From DATMGU01 sp035555315 (GTDB taxonomy: Bacteria; Pseudomonadota; Alphaproteobacteria; ATCC43930; CGMCC-115725), in NCBI GenBank assembly GCA_035555315.1, contig DATMGU010000090.1, positions 1-58,115 on the forward strand: a stretch of 58,115 nt of DNA, read 5' to 3'. Shown here in pieces: positions 7,943 to 17,379 of the stretch; positions within the stretch are counted from its first letter, which is position 1; each line of letters begins with the position of its first letter. A program made the position numbers and the translations under genes. Below the pieces are notes generated by a model that was given only the letters and a program-made list of their open reading frames with translations, did no database searches and was not told the origin of the DNA.

Positions 7943-8377
7943 CTATCCAGCTTTGCGTTCCAGCAGACCCTTGATCAAGAACATCTCCGCCTCATGGGTG
8001 GCGCAGATTTGCTGCCAGGCCTGTTCGGTCTGCGTGGCGAGGCGCCAGGTCAGCAGCGTCACCACCGAATGGGCCGGGTCGAGGCCGAGCAGGGCGCCGG
8101 GAATGACCCGGGACGCGTTGCGGAACTGCAGCGTCTCGGGATTGCGGCCGACCGCATAGTCGACGGTGAGCCGCTCAGCATTCGCATCGATCCGCACCCA
8201 GGTCTCCTTGCCGTCGAACAGCGAGGTGCCGACGAACAACCCAGGCTCGACCAGCCGGCGCTGATAGCTGCCCCAGGCCCAGTCGCCCTGTTTGATCCCG
8301 TCGGACATGATCGCGAAGGCGGCTTGGGCCGCGACGGCGACCTCGATGCTGCTGGAATGACAATGCGGATCGATCAT
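7943..8377 (-). CDS. Conserved hypothetical protein
   Basis: The 144-residue product begins MIDPHCHSSSIEVAVAAQAAF. It has no signal peptide or membrane segment. Blocks such as GDWAWGSYQRRLVEPGLFVGTS, DGKETWVRIDANAERLTVDY and SRVIPGALLGLDPAHSVVTLL look like strands of an alpha/beta open sheet, perhaps of SRPBCC type. That assignment is a guess, and I do not recognise the family. Codon use matches the core genome, so it is a genuine gene. It is transcribed away from the TetR-like palindrome at 8532, which could therefore also act on it. Confidence 0.6.
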   Translation of the reverse strand: MIDPHCHSSSIEVAVAAQAAFAIMSDGIKQGDWAWGSYQRRLVEPGLFVGTSLFDGKETWVRIDANAERLTVDYAVGRNPETLQFRNASRVIPGALLGLDPAHSVVTLLTWRLATQTEQAWQQICATHEAEMFLIKGLLERKAG

Positions 8378-8531
8378 CGGTGATCCTTGTTGCGGGTTTC
8401 GGGAAAGCCGTTACGTGCCGGTTGGGCACTTTACCGGACCGGGCTCCGTATACCGAGCAGTTCCCACCCGCACCAAGCACGGGCGGGATCCGCGAAAAAT
8501 CGTATGTCGCCTCGGTTACACAAAAAACGCT

Positions 8532-8551
8532 ACGATACGGGTACGTTTCGT
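8532..8551. promoter_or_regulatory. Candidate TetR-type operator
   Basis: ACGATACG and CGTTTCGT are separated by GGTA, giving a 20-bp palindrome with one mismatch. Spacing and size fit operators of AcrR/TetR repressors. It lies about 125 nt upstream of the small lipoprotein and its tetR neighbour. Confidence 0.5.
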
Positions 8552-8677
8552 TTCTTCGCTGCGTATATCCTGTACCAGACGACGTGATGCTGTCGGATCA
8601 CCCCACGTCGCCGCGGCAAGCCCGAACGCACTGGAGAGTCGCTCCCCAGGGTTCGGGCGTATCGAGGAGATACGGAA

Positions 8678-8827
8678 ATGATGCGCGTGAAATCGGCCCC
8701 GCGAAAACGCCTCGCCCACCGCTTGATCGGCATCGCGGCGGCTCTCGGCCTGGTGGCTGCCTTGTCTGGCTGTATCATCATCCCGCCTTATGGGCCGCAC
8801 TATTACCGCCCGTACTACTATCGCTGA
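8678..8827 (+). CDS. Small lipoprotein (49 residues)
   Basis: This short ORF is preceded by a good ribosome-binding site (GAGGAGA, 8664-8670). The product has a basic start (MMRVKSAPRKRLAHR), a hydrophobic core and lipobox ALSGC with Cys at residue 32. The mature tail is only IIIPPYGPHYYRPYYYR, rich in Tyr and Pro. A lipid-anchored envelope peptide is likely; its function is unknown. Similar short Tyr/Pro-rich lipoproteins occur in many proteobacteria. It ends 26 nt before the presumed start of the TetR gene, so the two probably share a transcript. Confidence 0.75.
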   Translation: MMRVKSAPRKRLAHRLIGIAAALGLVAALSGCIIIPPYGPHYYRPYYYR

Positions 8828-8853
8828 AGACGGGTTCCCGACGATGGGCGGCG

Positions 8854-9519
8854 GTGGCTTTGCTTGAGGTGACGGCATCCGGAAAAGCGGGTTCGGGGCG
8901 TGGCGGCCGGCCGTCCAAGGCCGCCGCGGCCCAGATTCGCGACCGGATCCTGGACGTGGCAACCGCGCGGTTTCTAGCCGAAGGCTATGGCGCCACCAGC
9001 ATCGAAGGGATCGCCAAGACGACCCACATGTCGAAGCGAACCTTTTATCATCGGTTCCGCGACAAGGCGGATCTGTTCGAGGCGGTGGTTCGCCGTCTGG
9101 TCGACCAATGGTTGCCGACCTTCGAGGCGCCGTTGCGCGACACGGCCCCGATCGATGCCGTGCTGCGGCGGTCGGCGGCCGAGATGCTCGCGGTCGCCCT
9201 GTCCCCAAAGGCGGTGGCTCTATCACGGCTGATGCGCGCGGAGGGGGACCAGTTTCCCCAGCTGGCTCATACCGTCCACGAATACGGCTTTCTCCGCGGT
9301 GTCGAACGGATCGCCGATCTCTTGCAGCGCGCCGCCGATGCGGGCCATATCGCCCGCATTAACACCCATTTCGCAGCCGAGCAGTTCTTCCACATGATCC
9401 TGGCCGGGCCGCCCAGCCTAACCAATGGATTGGGCCGGCCGCCAACCCAGGATGAAATCGCCCGCTGGGTCGATCAGACCGTCGATCTGTTTCTGAACGG
9501 TTGCCTAAAGGCGCGCTGA
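8854..9519 (+). CDS. TetR/AcrR family transcriptional regulator
   Basis: This is a one-component repressor of about 221 residues. The N-terminal helix-turn-helix is clear: RDRILDVATARFLAEGYGAT, then SIEGIAKTTHMSKRTFYHRF and RDKADLFEAVV. The C-terminal ligand/dimer domain includes HFAAEQFFHMILAGP. GTG at 8854 is the likeliest start; TTG 8860 and GTG 8869 are alternatives and none has a strong ribosome-binding site. The upstream in-frame extension crosses the lipoprotein in another frame and is not real. The ligand is unknown. Candidate targets are its own operon through the palindrome at 8532 and possibly the ABC exporter downstream. Confidence 0.85.
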   Translation: MALLEVTASGKAGSGRGGRPSKAAAAQIRDRILDVATARFLAEGYGATSIEGIAKTTHMSKRTFYHRFRDKADLFEAVVRRLVDQWLPTFEAPLRDTAPIDAVLRRSAAEMLAVALSPKAVALSRLMRAEGDQFPQLAHTVHEYGFLRGVERIADLLQRAADAGHIARINTHFAAEQFFHMILAGPPSLTNGLGRPPTQDEIARWVDQTVDLFLNGCLKAR

Positions 9520-9625
9520 TCGACCGGCGTTTTCTCGACGACCCCGATGGGGCGATTTAACGGCTTGGCGGCGCTGTGATTTCCCAGGGATTATAGCGGC
9601 ATCGACCCATCGACCGAGGATCCCC

Positions 9626-11389
9626 ATGCCCCCACGCCGCCGTGTCGACCGCCGTTTCTTTCGCGACGCGTGGGAGCTTACCAAGCCGTACTGGTCGTCG
9701 TCGCCCGAGCGCTGGAGCGCCCGTCTGCTGCTGGCCGGCATCATCGCCCTGAACCTGTTCCAGGTTTACCTGCAGGTCTGGTTGAACGAATGGCGCGGGT
9801 TGTTCTTCGACGCCCTGCAGGAATACAATGAGCCGGTGTTCGTCCGGCAGTTGATCCGGTTCAGCATCTGGGCGGTGATCGCCATCGCGACATCGCTCCT
9901 GACGTATTATCTGACCCAAATGCTGCAGATCCGCTGGCGGCGTTGGATGACCGGGCGATACATCAGGAGCTGGCTCGACCACAAAGCCTATTACCGGATG
10001 CAACTTATCGGCTCGGCCGCCGACAACCCGGATCAGCGCATCGCCGACGACCTCAGAATCTTCACCACCCAGGTGCTGAGCCTCAGCATCGGGCTGCTGA
10101 GTTCGGTCGTCACCTTCTTCTCGTTCTTCCTGATCCTCTGGAACCTGTCCGGACCGTTGACCATTCCCCTGGGCGCCCTTGGCATCGGGCTGACCTCGAT
10201 CACCATCCCGGGCTACGCCGCCGTCGGCGCCATCCTCTATGCCGGCATCGGCACCTGGCTGACGGTCAAGATCGGCCGGCCGCTGGTCAGCCTGCTCTTC
10301 AACCAGCAGCGCTACGAGGCGGATTTCCGGTATAGCCTGGTCCGGCTGCGCGAGAATTCGGAAAGCATCGCGTTTTATAGCGGCGAGCCGCAGGAGGACG
10401 CCGTCCTCACCCTGCGCTTCAGCCGGGTGTTCGGCAATTTCCTCGCCGTGCTCCGCCGGCAGATGCAGTTGATCATCATGAACAGCGGCTATTCGCAGAT
10501 CGCCATCATCGTGCCGTATATCGTCGCGGCACCGAAATATTTCGGCAAGGCGATCGAGTTCGGCGGGATCCAGCAAATCGCGACGGCGTTCGATCAGGTC
10601 CAGAGTTCGCTGTCCTTCGTGGTCAATTCCTATTCGGATATCGCCGAGTTGCAGGCGGTGATGTCTCGTCTGACCGAGTTCCAACACCGCGCCGCCGAGG
10701 TCAGGAAGGCCGCCGAGGAACCGACCATCGCGCTCGACACCGCCGATCAACCGGGGCTCGCCGTCCAGGAGCTGGATTTGGCCCTGCCGGATGGCACCCT
10801 GTTGCGCCAAAACATCAATCTGGACGTGCCGCCGGGCGGCCATCTCCTGGTGATGGGTCCGTCCGGAGCGGGCAAAAGCACGCTGCTGCGCGCGATCTCC
10901 GGCTTATGGCCGTTCGGCAAGGGACGGATCGCGTCCGGCGCCAAACGGCCGCTGTTCCTACCGCAGCGCCCGTATATCCCGCTCGGCACACTGCGCCAGG
11001 CGATCCTCTATCCCTACGATCCGGCCGATGTGACCGATGCCGACATCAAATCGGCGCTGGAAACGGTCGGGCTCGCGGCTCTGTTCGACGAGCTGGAGCA
11101 CGAAGACATCTGGGCCCAGCGGCTGTCGATCGGCGAGCAACAGCGCCTGGCCTTCGCCCGCATCCTGGTGCAGCGGCCGGATATGATCTTCATGGATGAG
11201 GCGACCTCGGCGCTGGACGAGGCGACCGAGGAGCGGCTTTACAAAGTCGTCGAGGAGATGACGCCGCGCCCGACCATCCTGTCGGTCGGTCATCGCAGCA
11301 CCTTGAAAGCGCTGCATGACGGCGTGTTCGACCTCGGCCCGCCCCTCACCGGCGCATCGGCCACTGGTGCAGCGGCCGCCGGTGCGTGA
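9626..11389 (+). CDS. ABC transporter, SbmA/BacA/YddA-like membrane-ATPase fusion
   Basis: A 587-residue half-transporter with membrane and ATPase domains in one chain. The N-terminal 330 or so residues form an ABC_membrane_2 domain, with FFRDAWELTKPYWSSSPERWSA, WLNEWRGLFFDALQEYN and the EAA-like segment RENSESIAFYSGEPQE. The ATPase has Walker A GPSGAGKS at 411-418, signature LSIGEQQRLAFARIL from about 500 and Walker B MIFMDEATSALDE. This group includes YddA, BclA-type peptide importers and peroxisomal acyl-CoA transporters; the substrate cannot be read from sequence. GAGGA precedes the ATG. The acyl-CoA synthetase gene converges just downstream. Confidence 0.9.
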   Translation: MPPRRRVDRRFFRDAWELTKPYWSSSPERWSARLLLAGIIALNLFQVYLQVWLNEWRGLFFDALQEYNEPVFVRQLIRFSIWAVIAIATSLLTYYLTQMLQIRWRRWMTGRYIRSWLDHKAYYRMQLIGSAADNPDQRIADDLRIFTTQVLSLSIGLLSSVVTFFSFFLILWNLSGPLTIPLGALGIGLTSITIPGYAAVGAILYAGIGTWLTVKIGRPLVSLLFNQQRYEADFRYSLVRLRENSESIAFYSGEPQEDAVLTLRFSRVFGNFLAVLRRQMQLIIMNSGYSQIAIIVPYIVAAPKYFGKAIEFGGIQQIATAFDQVQSSLSFVVNSYSDIAELQAVMSRLTEFQHRAAEVRKAAEEPTIALDTADQPGLAVQELDLALPDGTLLRQNINLDVPPGGHLLVMGPSGAGKSTLLRAISGLWPFGKGRIASGAKRPLFLPQRPYIPLGTLRQAILYPYDPADVTDADIKSALETVGLAALFDELEHEDIWAQRLSIGEQQRLAFARILVQRPDMIFMDEATSALDEATEERLYKVVEEMTPRPTILSVGHRSTLKALHDGVFDLGPPLTGASATGAAAAGA

Positions 11390-11412
11390 CCGCCGGCATG
11401 ACCAATGGGGGA

Positions 11413-13131
11413 TCAGGCGGTTCGTTGGGCCAGCAGCCCCAGCTCCTCGACCATTTGCTGGCGGATCAGGAATTTCTGGACCTTGCCGGTGACGGTCATG
11501 GGGAAGGCGTCGACGAACCGGACATAGCGCGGGATCTTGTAATGGGCGATCTGGCCGCGGCAGAAGGCGATGATCTCGTCCTCGGTCGCGGTCTCGCCAT
11601 CGCGTAGCCGGATCCAGGCGCACAGTTCCTCGCCGTATTTCGGGTCGGGCAGGCCGACGATCTGCACGTCGCCGATCTTTGGATGCTGGTAGAGGAACTC
11701 CTCGACCTCGCGCGGGTAGACGTTCTCGCCGCCGCGGATGACCACATCCTTGATCCGCCCGACGATATTGCCGAAGCCTTCCTCGTCGAGCACGGCGAGG
11801 TCGCCCGTGTGCATCCAGCCGGCGGCGTCGATCGCCTCCGCGGTCTTCGCCGCGTCGTCCCAATATCCCAGCATGACGGAATAACCACGCGTACAGAGTT
11901 CGCCGGAAGTGCCTCGCGGCACGATGCGCCCATCCGTATCGACGATCTTGACCTCCAGATGCGGCTGGACGCGCCCGACCGTCGATACCCGGCGTTCGAT
12001 AGGATCGTCGACCGAGCTTTGGAAGCTGACCGGGCTGGTCTCAGTCATGCCATAGCCGATGGTGATTTCGTCGAGATGCATGAGTTCGATCACGCGGCGC
12101 ATCACCTCGATCGGACAGGGCGAGCCCGCCATGATCCCGGTGCGCAGCGAGGAGAGGTCGAAGCGGCCGAACTCCGGATGTTCCATCTCGGCGATGAACA
12201 TCGTCGGCACGCCATGCAGCGCCGTGCAGCGCTCGCTCTCGACCGTCCGAAGCACCTCCAGGGGATCGAAACCCGGCGAAGGATAGATCATGGTGGCGCC
12301 ATGGGTGAGGCAGGCGAGATTGCCCATCACCATCCCGAAGCAATGGTAGAGCGGCACGGGAATGCACAGCCGGTCGCCCTCGACGAGGCTCATCGCCTCG
12401 CCCACGAAGAAACCGTTATTGAGGATGTTGTGGTGCGACAGCGTCGCCCCTTTGGGCGACCCGGTGGTGCCGCTGGTGAACTGGATGTTGATCGCATCGT
12501 CGAATTGCATGTCGGCCACCAAGTCGACGATCCGCTGCCGATCGGCCGGCCGGGCCGCCGCGGCGATTGACTCGAAAGGCAGGAAGCCTGGTTCCGCCGG
12601 CCCGGCCCCCGGTCCCTCGGCGAGGATCGCCCATCGCAGCCGCGGCAGCTTGGCCGCGACCAGCTGTCCCGGCGCGCATCCCGCCAGTTCCGGCGCCAAT
12701 TCACGCAGCATCGTCACATAATCGCTGGACTTGAACGACCGGGCCAGGACGAGGGCGGCACACCCGACCTTGTTCAGGGCATAGACCAACTCATAGGGGC
12801 GATAGGCGGGGTTGATGTTGACCAGGATCAGCCCGGCCTTGGCGGCGGCGAATTGGGTCAATGTCCATTCGGCGCTGTTCGGCGACCAAATGCCGATCCG
12901 CTCGCCCGGCTCGAGGCCCAGCGCCAGCAGGCCGGCGGCGATCTCGTCGACCTTGGCCTTCAGCTCCCCATAGGTCCAGCGCACGCCCTGTTGCGGCACG
13001 ACCAGCGCCTCCCGGTTGCGCCATTTGGCGACGGCACGGTCGAAATATACCCCGATCGTCTCACCGATCAGTGTCGTCGCACTGCTACCGTGAACATAAC
13101 TGGGACCATAGCTTGGCTGCTGCCCGGACAT
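11413..13131 (-). CDS. AMP-dependent acyl-CoA synthetase
   Basis: This 572-residue adenylate-forming enzyme activates a carboxylic acid to its acyl-CoA. The AMP-binding P-loop FTSGTTGSPKGATLSHHN starts at about residue 218. Later motifs are GYGMTETSPVSF, RGYSVMLGYWDD, GWMHTGDLAVLDEEGF, IVGRIKDVVIRGGENVYPREVE and the catalytic Lys region VTGKVQKFLIR near the C-terminus. It resembles medium/long-chain fatty-acyl-CoA synthetases (the FadD-like AMP-binding group); exact chain length is unknown. GGGGAGGAAG sits before the ATG. It is a single-gene unit on the minus strand. Confidence 0.92.
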   Translation of the reverse strand: MSGQQPSYGPSYVHGSSATTLIGETIGVYFDRAVAKWRNREALVVPQQGVRWTYGELKAKVDEIAAGLLALGLEPGERIGIWSPNSAEWTLTQFAAAKAGLILVNINPAYRPYELVYALNKVGCAALVLARSFKSSDYVTMLRELAPELAGCAPGQLVAAKLPRLRWAILAEGPGAGPAEPGFLPFESIAAAARPADRQRIVDLVADMQFDDAINIQFTSGTTGSPKGATLSHHNILNNGFFVGEAMSLVEGDRLCIPVPLYHCFGMVMGNLACLTHGATMIYPSPGFDPLEVLRTVESERCTALHGVPTMFIAEMEHPEFGRFDLSSLRTGIMAGSPCPIEVMRRVIELMHLDEITIGYGMTETSPVSFQSSVDDPIERRVSTVGRVQPHLEVKIVDTDGRIVPRGTSGELCTRGYSVMLGYWDDAAKTAEAIDAAGWMHTGDLAVLDEEGFGNIVGRIKDVVIRGGENVYPREVEEFLYQHPKIGDVQIVGLPDPKYGEELCAWIRLRDGETATEDEIIAFCRGQIAHYKIPRYVRFVDAFPMTVTGKVQKFLIRQQMVEELGLLAQRTA

Positions 13132-13475
13132 CCGCGATCTTCCTCCCCAAAATGGCGCCGGGTTCGGTTCCAGCTTATTAGATTTACAGCATTATCGCAT
13201 GGCTGAGCTGCTCTGTCCGCGCCAGATTATCAGCGGAATACCCAGGCAATCAGCGAAAGACCACCATGCGATGGTCGTTCCGCAGAATGCGATGTTCCGA
13301 GCTTGGGCAATGCGTCGCCCCAAATACCTTGGGTTGTGATCCTATTGAGTACTACTATCATTCCCATGACTATAATTTCTGAAACGATAGGTCGCAGGAA
13401 ATTATTAACTATCTTGTCGCAGGCTAATAGGGCGCGCTTACTTGGACTTTAGCGTCTGGCCCGGAAAGCACATCG
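13132..13475. other. Divergent intergenic region
   Basis: About 344 bp separate the divergent acyl-CoA synthetase and hybrid kinase genes. The stretch is less GC-rich towards the kinase. GTCGCAGG occurs twice (about 13391 and 13421). No convincing ORF, RNA or sigma-70 promoter was seen. Confidence 0.6.
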
Positions 13476-16400
13476 TTGGCTTCTTTGAACCGCCATAGAC
13501 TGACGGACTTCGTCCGCCGCAGGTGGTCGCCTCAGGCGATCACGGCGAGTTGGGTTTTTCTCGTCTGCCTGGCGCTTGCCGGCATCGATCTGTCGCAGAC
13601 CTATCACAGCCGCAGCGTGGCGCTCGAAACAGCCGCGCGCAATGGCAGCAACGTGGCGCAATCGGTCGCCGAACATGCCGATAAGACGCTTCAGACGGTC
13701 GATGCGATCCTGGTCGGCGTCGTCGCGCAAGTCGAAGCCGCGGCGGCGGGAAACGTCGATGCCGCTCCCCTGCGCCGGCTGCTGGCCGCGCAGCTCGGGG
13801 CTTTGCCGTGGATCTCCCATCTCGTCGTATTCGACGCGGCGGGAACCTCGTCGGCCGGCTCCCTGGACGTCAGCGCCAGTGAGCTGGACTCATTCACGTT
13901 TCACCAAAGCCATACGGACCGCGAGGCGCATGTCGGGTTGCTGCGTGCCGGCGCCACCCCGCGCTGGATGATCCTGGTATCGCGTCGCATCGAGACGCCG
14001 GATGGCGGTTTCGCCGGCGCCGCCGTCGCGGCCATCGACATGTCCTATATGCAGCAATTCTACGGCACGTTCGATGTCGGAACGGGCGGTGCGATCAACC
14101 TGCTGCTGGATACCGGGATATTACTGGTGCGTCACCCGGCCGACGAGACCAGATGGTTCGGCAAAGACCTCAGTGCCTGGTCGTTGTTCCGGAAACATCT
14201 GCCGATCTCAGCCGCCGGCACCTATGAGCAGCCGTCACCCTTTGATGGCGACGTGCGTCTGCTCAGTTACCGCCACCTCGCGCATTACCCGCTGGTGACG
14301 ATCGCCGCCCTCGACCAGACGCAGGCTCTGGCCGGCTGGCGGGCCGATGCCCGATGGCACCTCACTGGCATCGGCATTCTCGCGGTCATCGCCGGCCTGC
14401 TCGGCTGGCGCTCGGCGGGGCAGGCGCGGCAACGCCTCCACGCCGAACGGGCGACAGCGGCCGCGATAGCGGATTATCGGCTCTTGGCCGACAGCTCGAT
14501 AGACATGGTCGTCCGAATGTCCATCGACGGCCTACGCCTATACGTCTCGCCGGGATCGCGCCACGTCCTCGGTTATGAGCCGGAAGAGCTGCTGCGCGAG
14601 CCTATCTGGAAGACCTTCCACCCGGATGACATCGCCGACTACCAGGACTTCAAGCGTCGGCTGGTGGCCGGTTCCGGATCGGACACCCACGCCCATCGGC
14701 TGCGCCACAAGAACGGCTCCTATGTCTGGGTAGAGGCCGTGGCCCGGCTGGTTCCGGGTGCGTCGCCGGAGGAAGCGCCGACGATCGTTTCGGCGGTCCG
14801 CGATATCAGCCCGCGCAAGCGGGCGGAAGCGCAACTGATGGACGCGATCGAAAGCATCTCGGATGCCTTCGCGCTGTGGGACGACCAGTGGCGCTTCGTC
14901 ATGTGCAACAGCCGCTATCGTGAATTCTATAAGATGAGCAGCGATTACCTGGTCGTCGGCACGCCGATGTATGAACTGCTGCTGGCTGGGGCAAAGGTCG
15001 GCCAATATGGACCGACCGAGGATCCGGAGGCCCTTACCCAGGAGATCCTGCAAGCCAATGCCGATCCCAGCACAACTTATGAGCGGCTGTTGGGCGATGG
15101 GCGTTGGATACTGGGCTGCAATCGGCGAACGGCCAGGGGCGGCTGGGCCGGCGTGCGCACCGACATCACGGTGCAAAAGCAGCGCGAGCTGGAACTGCAC
15201 CAGACCAAAGCCCTGCTCGAGCAACAGGCGGCGGACCTCGGCCGGCTGGCCGACGATCTTACCGAGGCCAAGCGCGCCGCCGAACAGGCGAGCCTGGTGA
15301 AATCGGAGTTCCTGGCCAATATGAGCCACGAGATCCGCACGCCGATGAACGGCATCATCGGCATGAACGGATTGCTGATGCGGACGCCACTGAGCGCCGA
15401 TCAGCAAAAGTTCGCGGATAATGTCAGGCTATCGGCCGAGGCGTTGCTGGGGATCATCAACGACATCCTCGACGTGTCCAAGCTCGAAGCCGGCAAGGTA
15501 GGGTTGGAGGAGATCGATTTCGACCTGGCCGAACTGGTCGAAGGCGTGGTCGAACTGCTCTCCCCGCGCAGCCAGGAAAAGGGGCTGGAAATCGCGGCAT
15601 TCCTGGAAGACGCCGCGCGGCGGCCGCTGCGCGGCGACCCGACGCGGCTGCGCCAGATCCTGATGAACCTGCTGTCGAACGCGATCAAATTCACCGAAAA
15701 GGGGTCCGTGGCCGTCGAGGTCAAAGCGCTGCAAGTCGAGGCCGGCCGGACCGAACTGCAAATCGAGGTCAGTGATACGGGGATGGGGGTTCCCGACGAA
15801 ACCAAAGCCAAATTATTTGAAAAATTCGAACAGGCGGATGGCTCGATTACGCGCCGCTTCGGTGGCACCGGCCTTGGCCTGCATATCACACGTCAGCTCG
15901 TCGAGCTGATGGGGGGCCATATCGGCGTGCTCGACAGACCGACAGGCGGCTCGGTCTTCTGGGTCGAGCTGTCGCTGCCGAACGCGGCGCAGCCCATACC
16001 AGCTCCCGCCGGACAGCACCGCGATCTTTCGGCGGTGCGTGCCCTGGTCGTCGACGACGTCGCGATGAACCGAAGCATCTTCGTTCGCCAGCTCGCCGCC
16101 GAGGGTATCGTCGCGGACAATGCCGAAGACGGTCGAACCGCACTCGCAATGCTGCACGCGGCGATGCTCGCCGATCGGCCATACGACCTGCTGCTGATCG
16201 ACCAGATGATGCCGGAGATGGCCGGGGAGGATGTGGCGGAGGCGATTCGGGCAGAAGCGGGCCGAGCGGAGGCGGGCCGGACACGCGCGCGCTGGCCGCA
16301 ACCCAAATTGATCCTGGCCTCCTCGATCGGTACGCCCGCACGCGGCGACAAGGCGGCGATCGTGGGCTTTGACGCCTTTCTGACCAAGCCCGTCCGCCAT

Positions 16401-17357
16401 GCCGCCCTGGTCGATTGCATCGACCGCGTGCTGGACAGCCCCTTCGAGCCGAAAGCCACCAAGATACCAGACAGCGAGATATCCGGCAGCGAGATATCGG
16501 ACAGCAAGGTGTCGGGTGGGCATGCTGCGGGCGGGCAGGATCAGCTGCGCAACCGATCCGCTCATATCCTGCTGGTCGAGGACAATCGGATCAACCGCGT
16601 CCTGGCCTCCGCCTTGCTGGAGGAACCCGGTCATAGGGTGACATGCGCCGAGGACGGCCTGCTGGCACTCGCGGCGATCGAGCAGGACGTCTTCGCCCTG
16701 GTCCTGATGGACGTCCAGATGCCCAACCTCGATGGGTTGGAAGCAACCCGCCGCATCCGCCAGATGGGGGGCCGCCACGCAACCGTACCGATCATCGCGA
16801 TGACCGCCAACGCCATGGAAGGCGATCGCCAACGGTGCCTGGATGCCGGCATGGACGACTACATTTCGAAGCCGATCGACGTCAAGGTGTTCACCGCCAC
16901 GATCGCCCGATGGCTGGACGACGCCCGGGCCGACGCCGCGGCGCCGGCCGCCAAAGCCGATGAAGCGCCGGCAACGGTCGCCCTACCCGCCATCATCGAT
17001 GACGAGTATCTCGAAAGGCTGGCGGCGGTGATGCCGTCGGATCGGTTCAGCAGTCTGATCGGCACCTATCTCGACGGCGCGCGTGCCCTGCTGGAGCGTC
17101 TCAAGACGGCGCTGACCCAGGAGGATCTCGCCGCTCTCGCCCATGCCAGCCACGATCTCAAAAGCACGTCGGGCAATTTCGGCGCCAAGCGCCTGCAAGG
17201 TCTGGCCGAGCAGTTGGAGGCCGCCTGCCGAGCCGGCGACATCGTCACCAGCAACCGGTTGGTCGGCGTCATCGAGGAAGCGTCGGACGATGCCTGGTCG
17301 GTGTTGCGCACCCGCCTGGCCCCACCGCGCGCGCGCCGCAAAACCGCCGCTTCCTGA
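13476..17357 (+). CDS. Hybrid sensor histidine kinase (Cache-PAS-PAS-HisKA-HATPase-REC-REC-HPt)
   Basis: This 1293-residue membrane sensor starts at TTG. A membrane segment (about 21-37) is followed by a periplasmic Cache-type domain to about 290, a second membrane segment (about 295-312), and two PAS domains (about 334-450 and 454-565). A coiled linker leads to HisKA, with phospho-His618 in MSHEIRTPMNG. HATPase_c follows: MNLLSNAIKF at 730, DTGMGVPD at 767, GGTGLGLHIT at 796. Receiver 1 has Asp860/861, Asp909 and FLTKPV. Receiver 2 has Asp1079 in LMDVQMPNLDG. The C-terminal HPt has His1226 in HDLKSTSGNFG. All phosphorelay residues are present. No output regulator is adjacent, so the partner and the ligand are unknown. 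Confidence 0.93.
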   Translation: MASLNRHRLTDFVRRRWSPQAITASWVFLVCLALAGIDLSQTYHSRSVALETAARNGSNVAQSVAEHADKTLQTVDAILVGVVAQVEAAAAGNVDAAPLRRLLAAQLGALPWISHLVVFDAAGTSSAGSLDVSASELDSFTFHQSHTDREAHVGLLRAGATPRWMILVSRRIETPDGGFAGAAVAAIDMSYMQQFYGTFDVGTGGAINLLLDTGILLVRHPADETRWFGKDLSAWSLFRKHLPISAAGTYEQPSPFDGDVRLLSYRHLAHYPLVTIAALDQTQALAGWRADARWHLTGIGILAVIAGLLGWRSAGQARQRLHAERATAAAIADYRLLADSSIDMVVRMSIDGLRLYVSPGSRHVLGYEPEELLREPIWKTFHPDDIADYQDFKRRLVAGSGSDTHAHRLRHKNGSYVWVEAVARLVPGASPEEAPTIVSAVRDISPRKRAEAQLMDAIESISDAFALWDDQWRFVMCNSRYREFYKMSSDYLVVGTPMYELLLAGAKVGQYGPTEDPEALTQEILQANADPSTTYERLLGDGRWILGCNRRTARGGWAGVRTDITVQKQRELELHQTKALLEQQAADLGRLADDLTEAKRAAEQASLVKSEFLANMSHEIRTPMNGIIGMNGLLMRTPLSADQQKFADNVRLSAEALLGIINDILDVSKLEAGKVGLEEIDFDLAELVEGVVELLSPRSQEKGLEIAAFLEDAARRPLRGDPTRLRQILMNLLSNAIKFTEKGSVAVEVKALQVEAGRTELQIEVSDTGMGVPDETKAKLFEKFEQADGSITRRFGGTGLGLHITRQLVELMGGHIGVLDRPTGGSVFWVELSLPNAAQPIPAPAGQHRDLSAVRALVVDDVAMNRSIFVRQLAAEGIVADNAEDGRTALAMLHAAMLADRPYDLLLIDQMMPEMAGEDVAEAIRAEAGRAEAGRTRARWPQPKLILASSIGTPARGDKAAIVGFDAFLTKPVRHAALVDCIDRVLDSPFEPKATKIPDSEISGSEISDSKVSGGHAAGGQDQLRNRSAHILLVEDNRINRVLASALLEEPGHRVTCAEDGLLALAAIEQDVFALVLMDVQMPNLDGLEATRRIRQMGGRHATVPIIAMTANAMEGDRQRCLDAGMDDYISKPIDVKVFTATIARWLDDARADAAAPAAKADEAPATVALPAIIDDEYLERLAAVMPSDRFSSLIGTYLDGARALLERLKTALTQEDLAALAHASHDLKSTSGNFGAKRLQGLAEQLEAACRAGDIVTSNRLVGVIEEASDDAWSVLRTRLAPPRARRKTAAS

Positions 17358-17379
17358 TCGGCCGGCCAGCTCAGGCGAC

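Noticed and set aside
8380..8853. Upstream in-frame extension of the TetR gene
   Set aside because: It crosses the small lipoprotein in another frame and the operator region, and shows no protein-like features.
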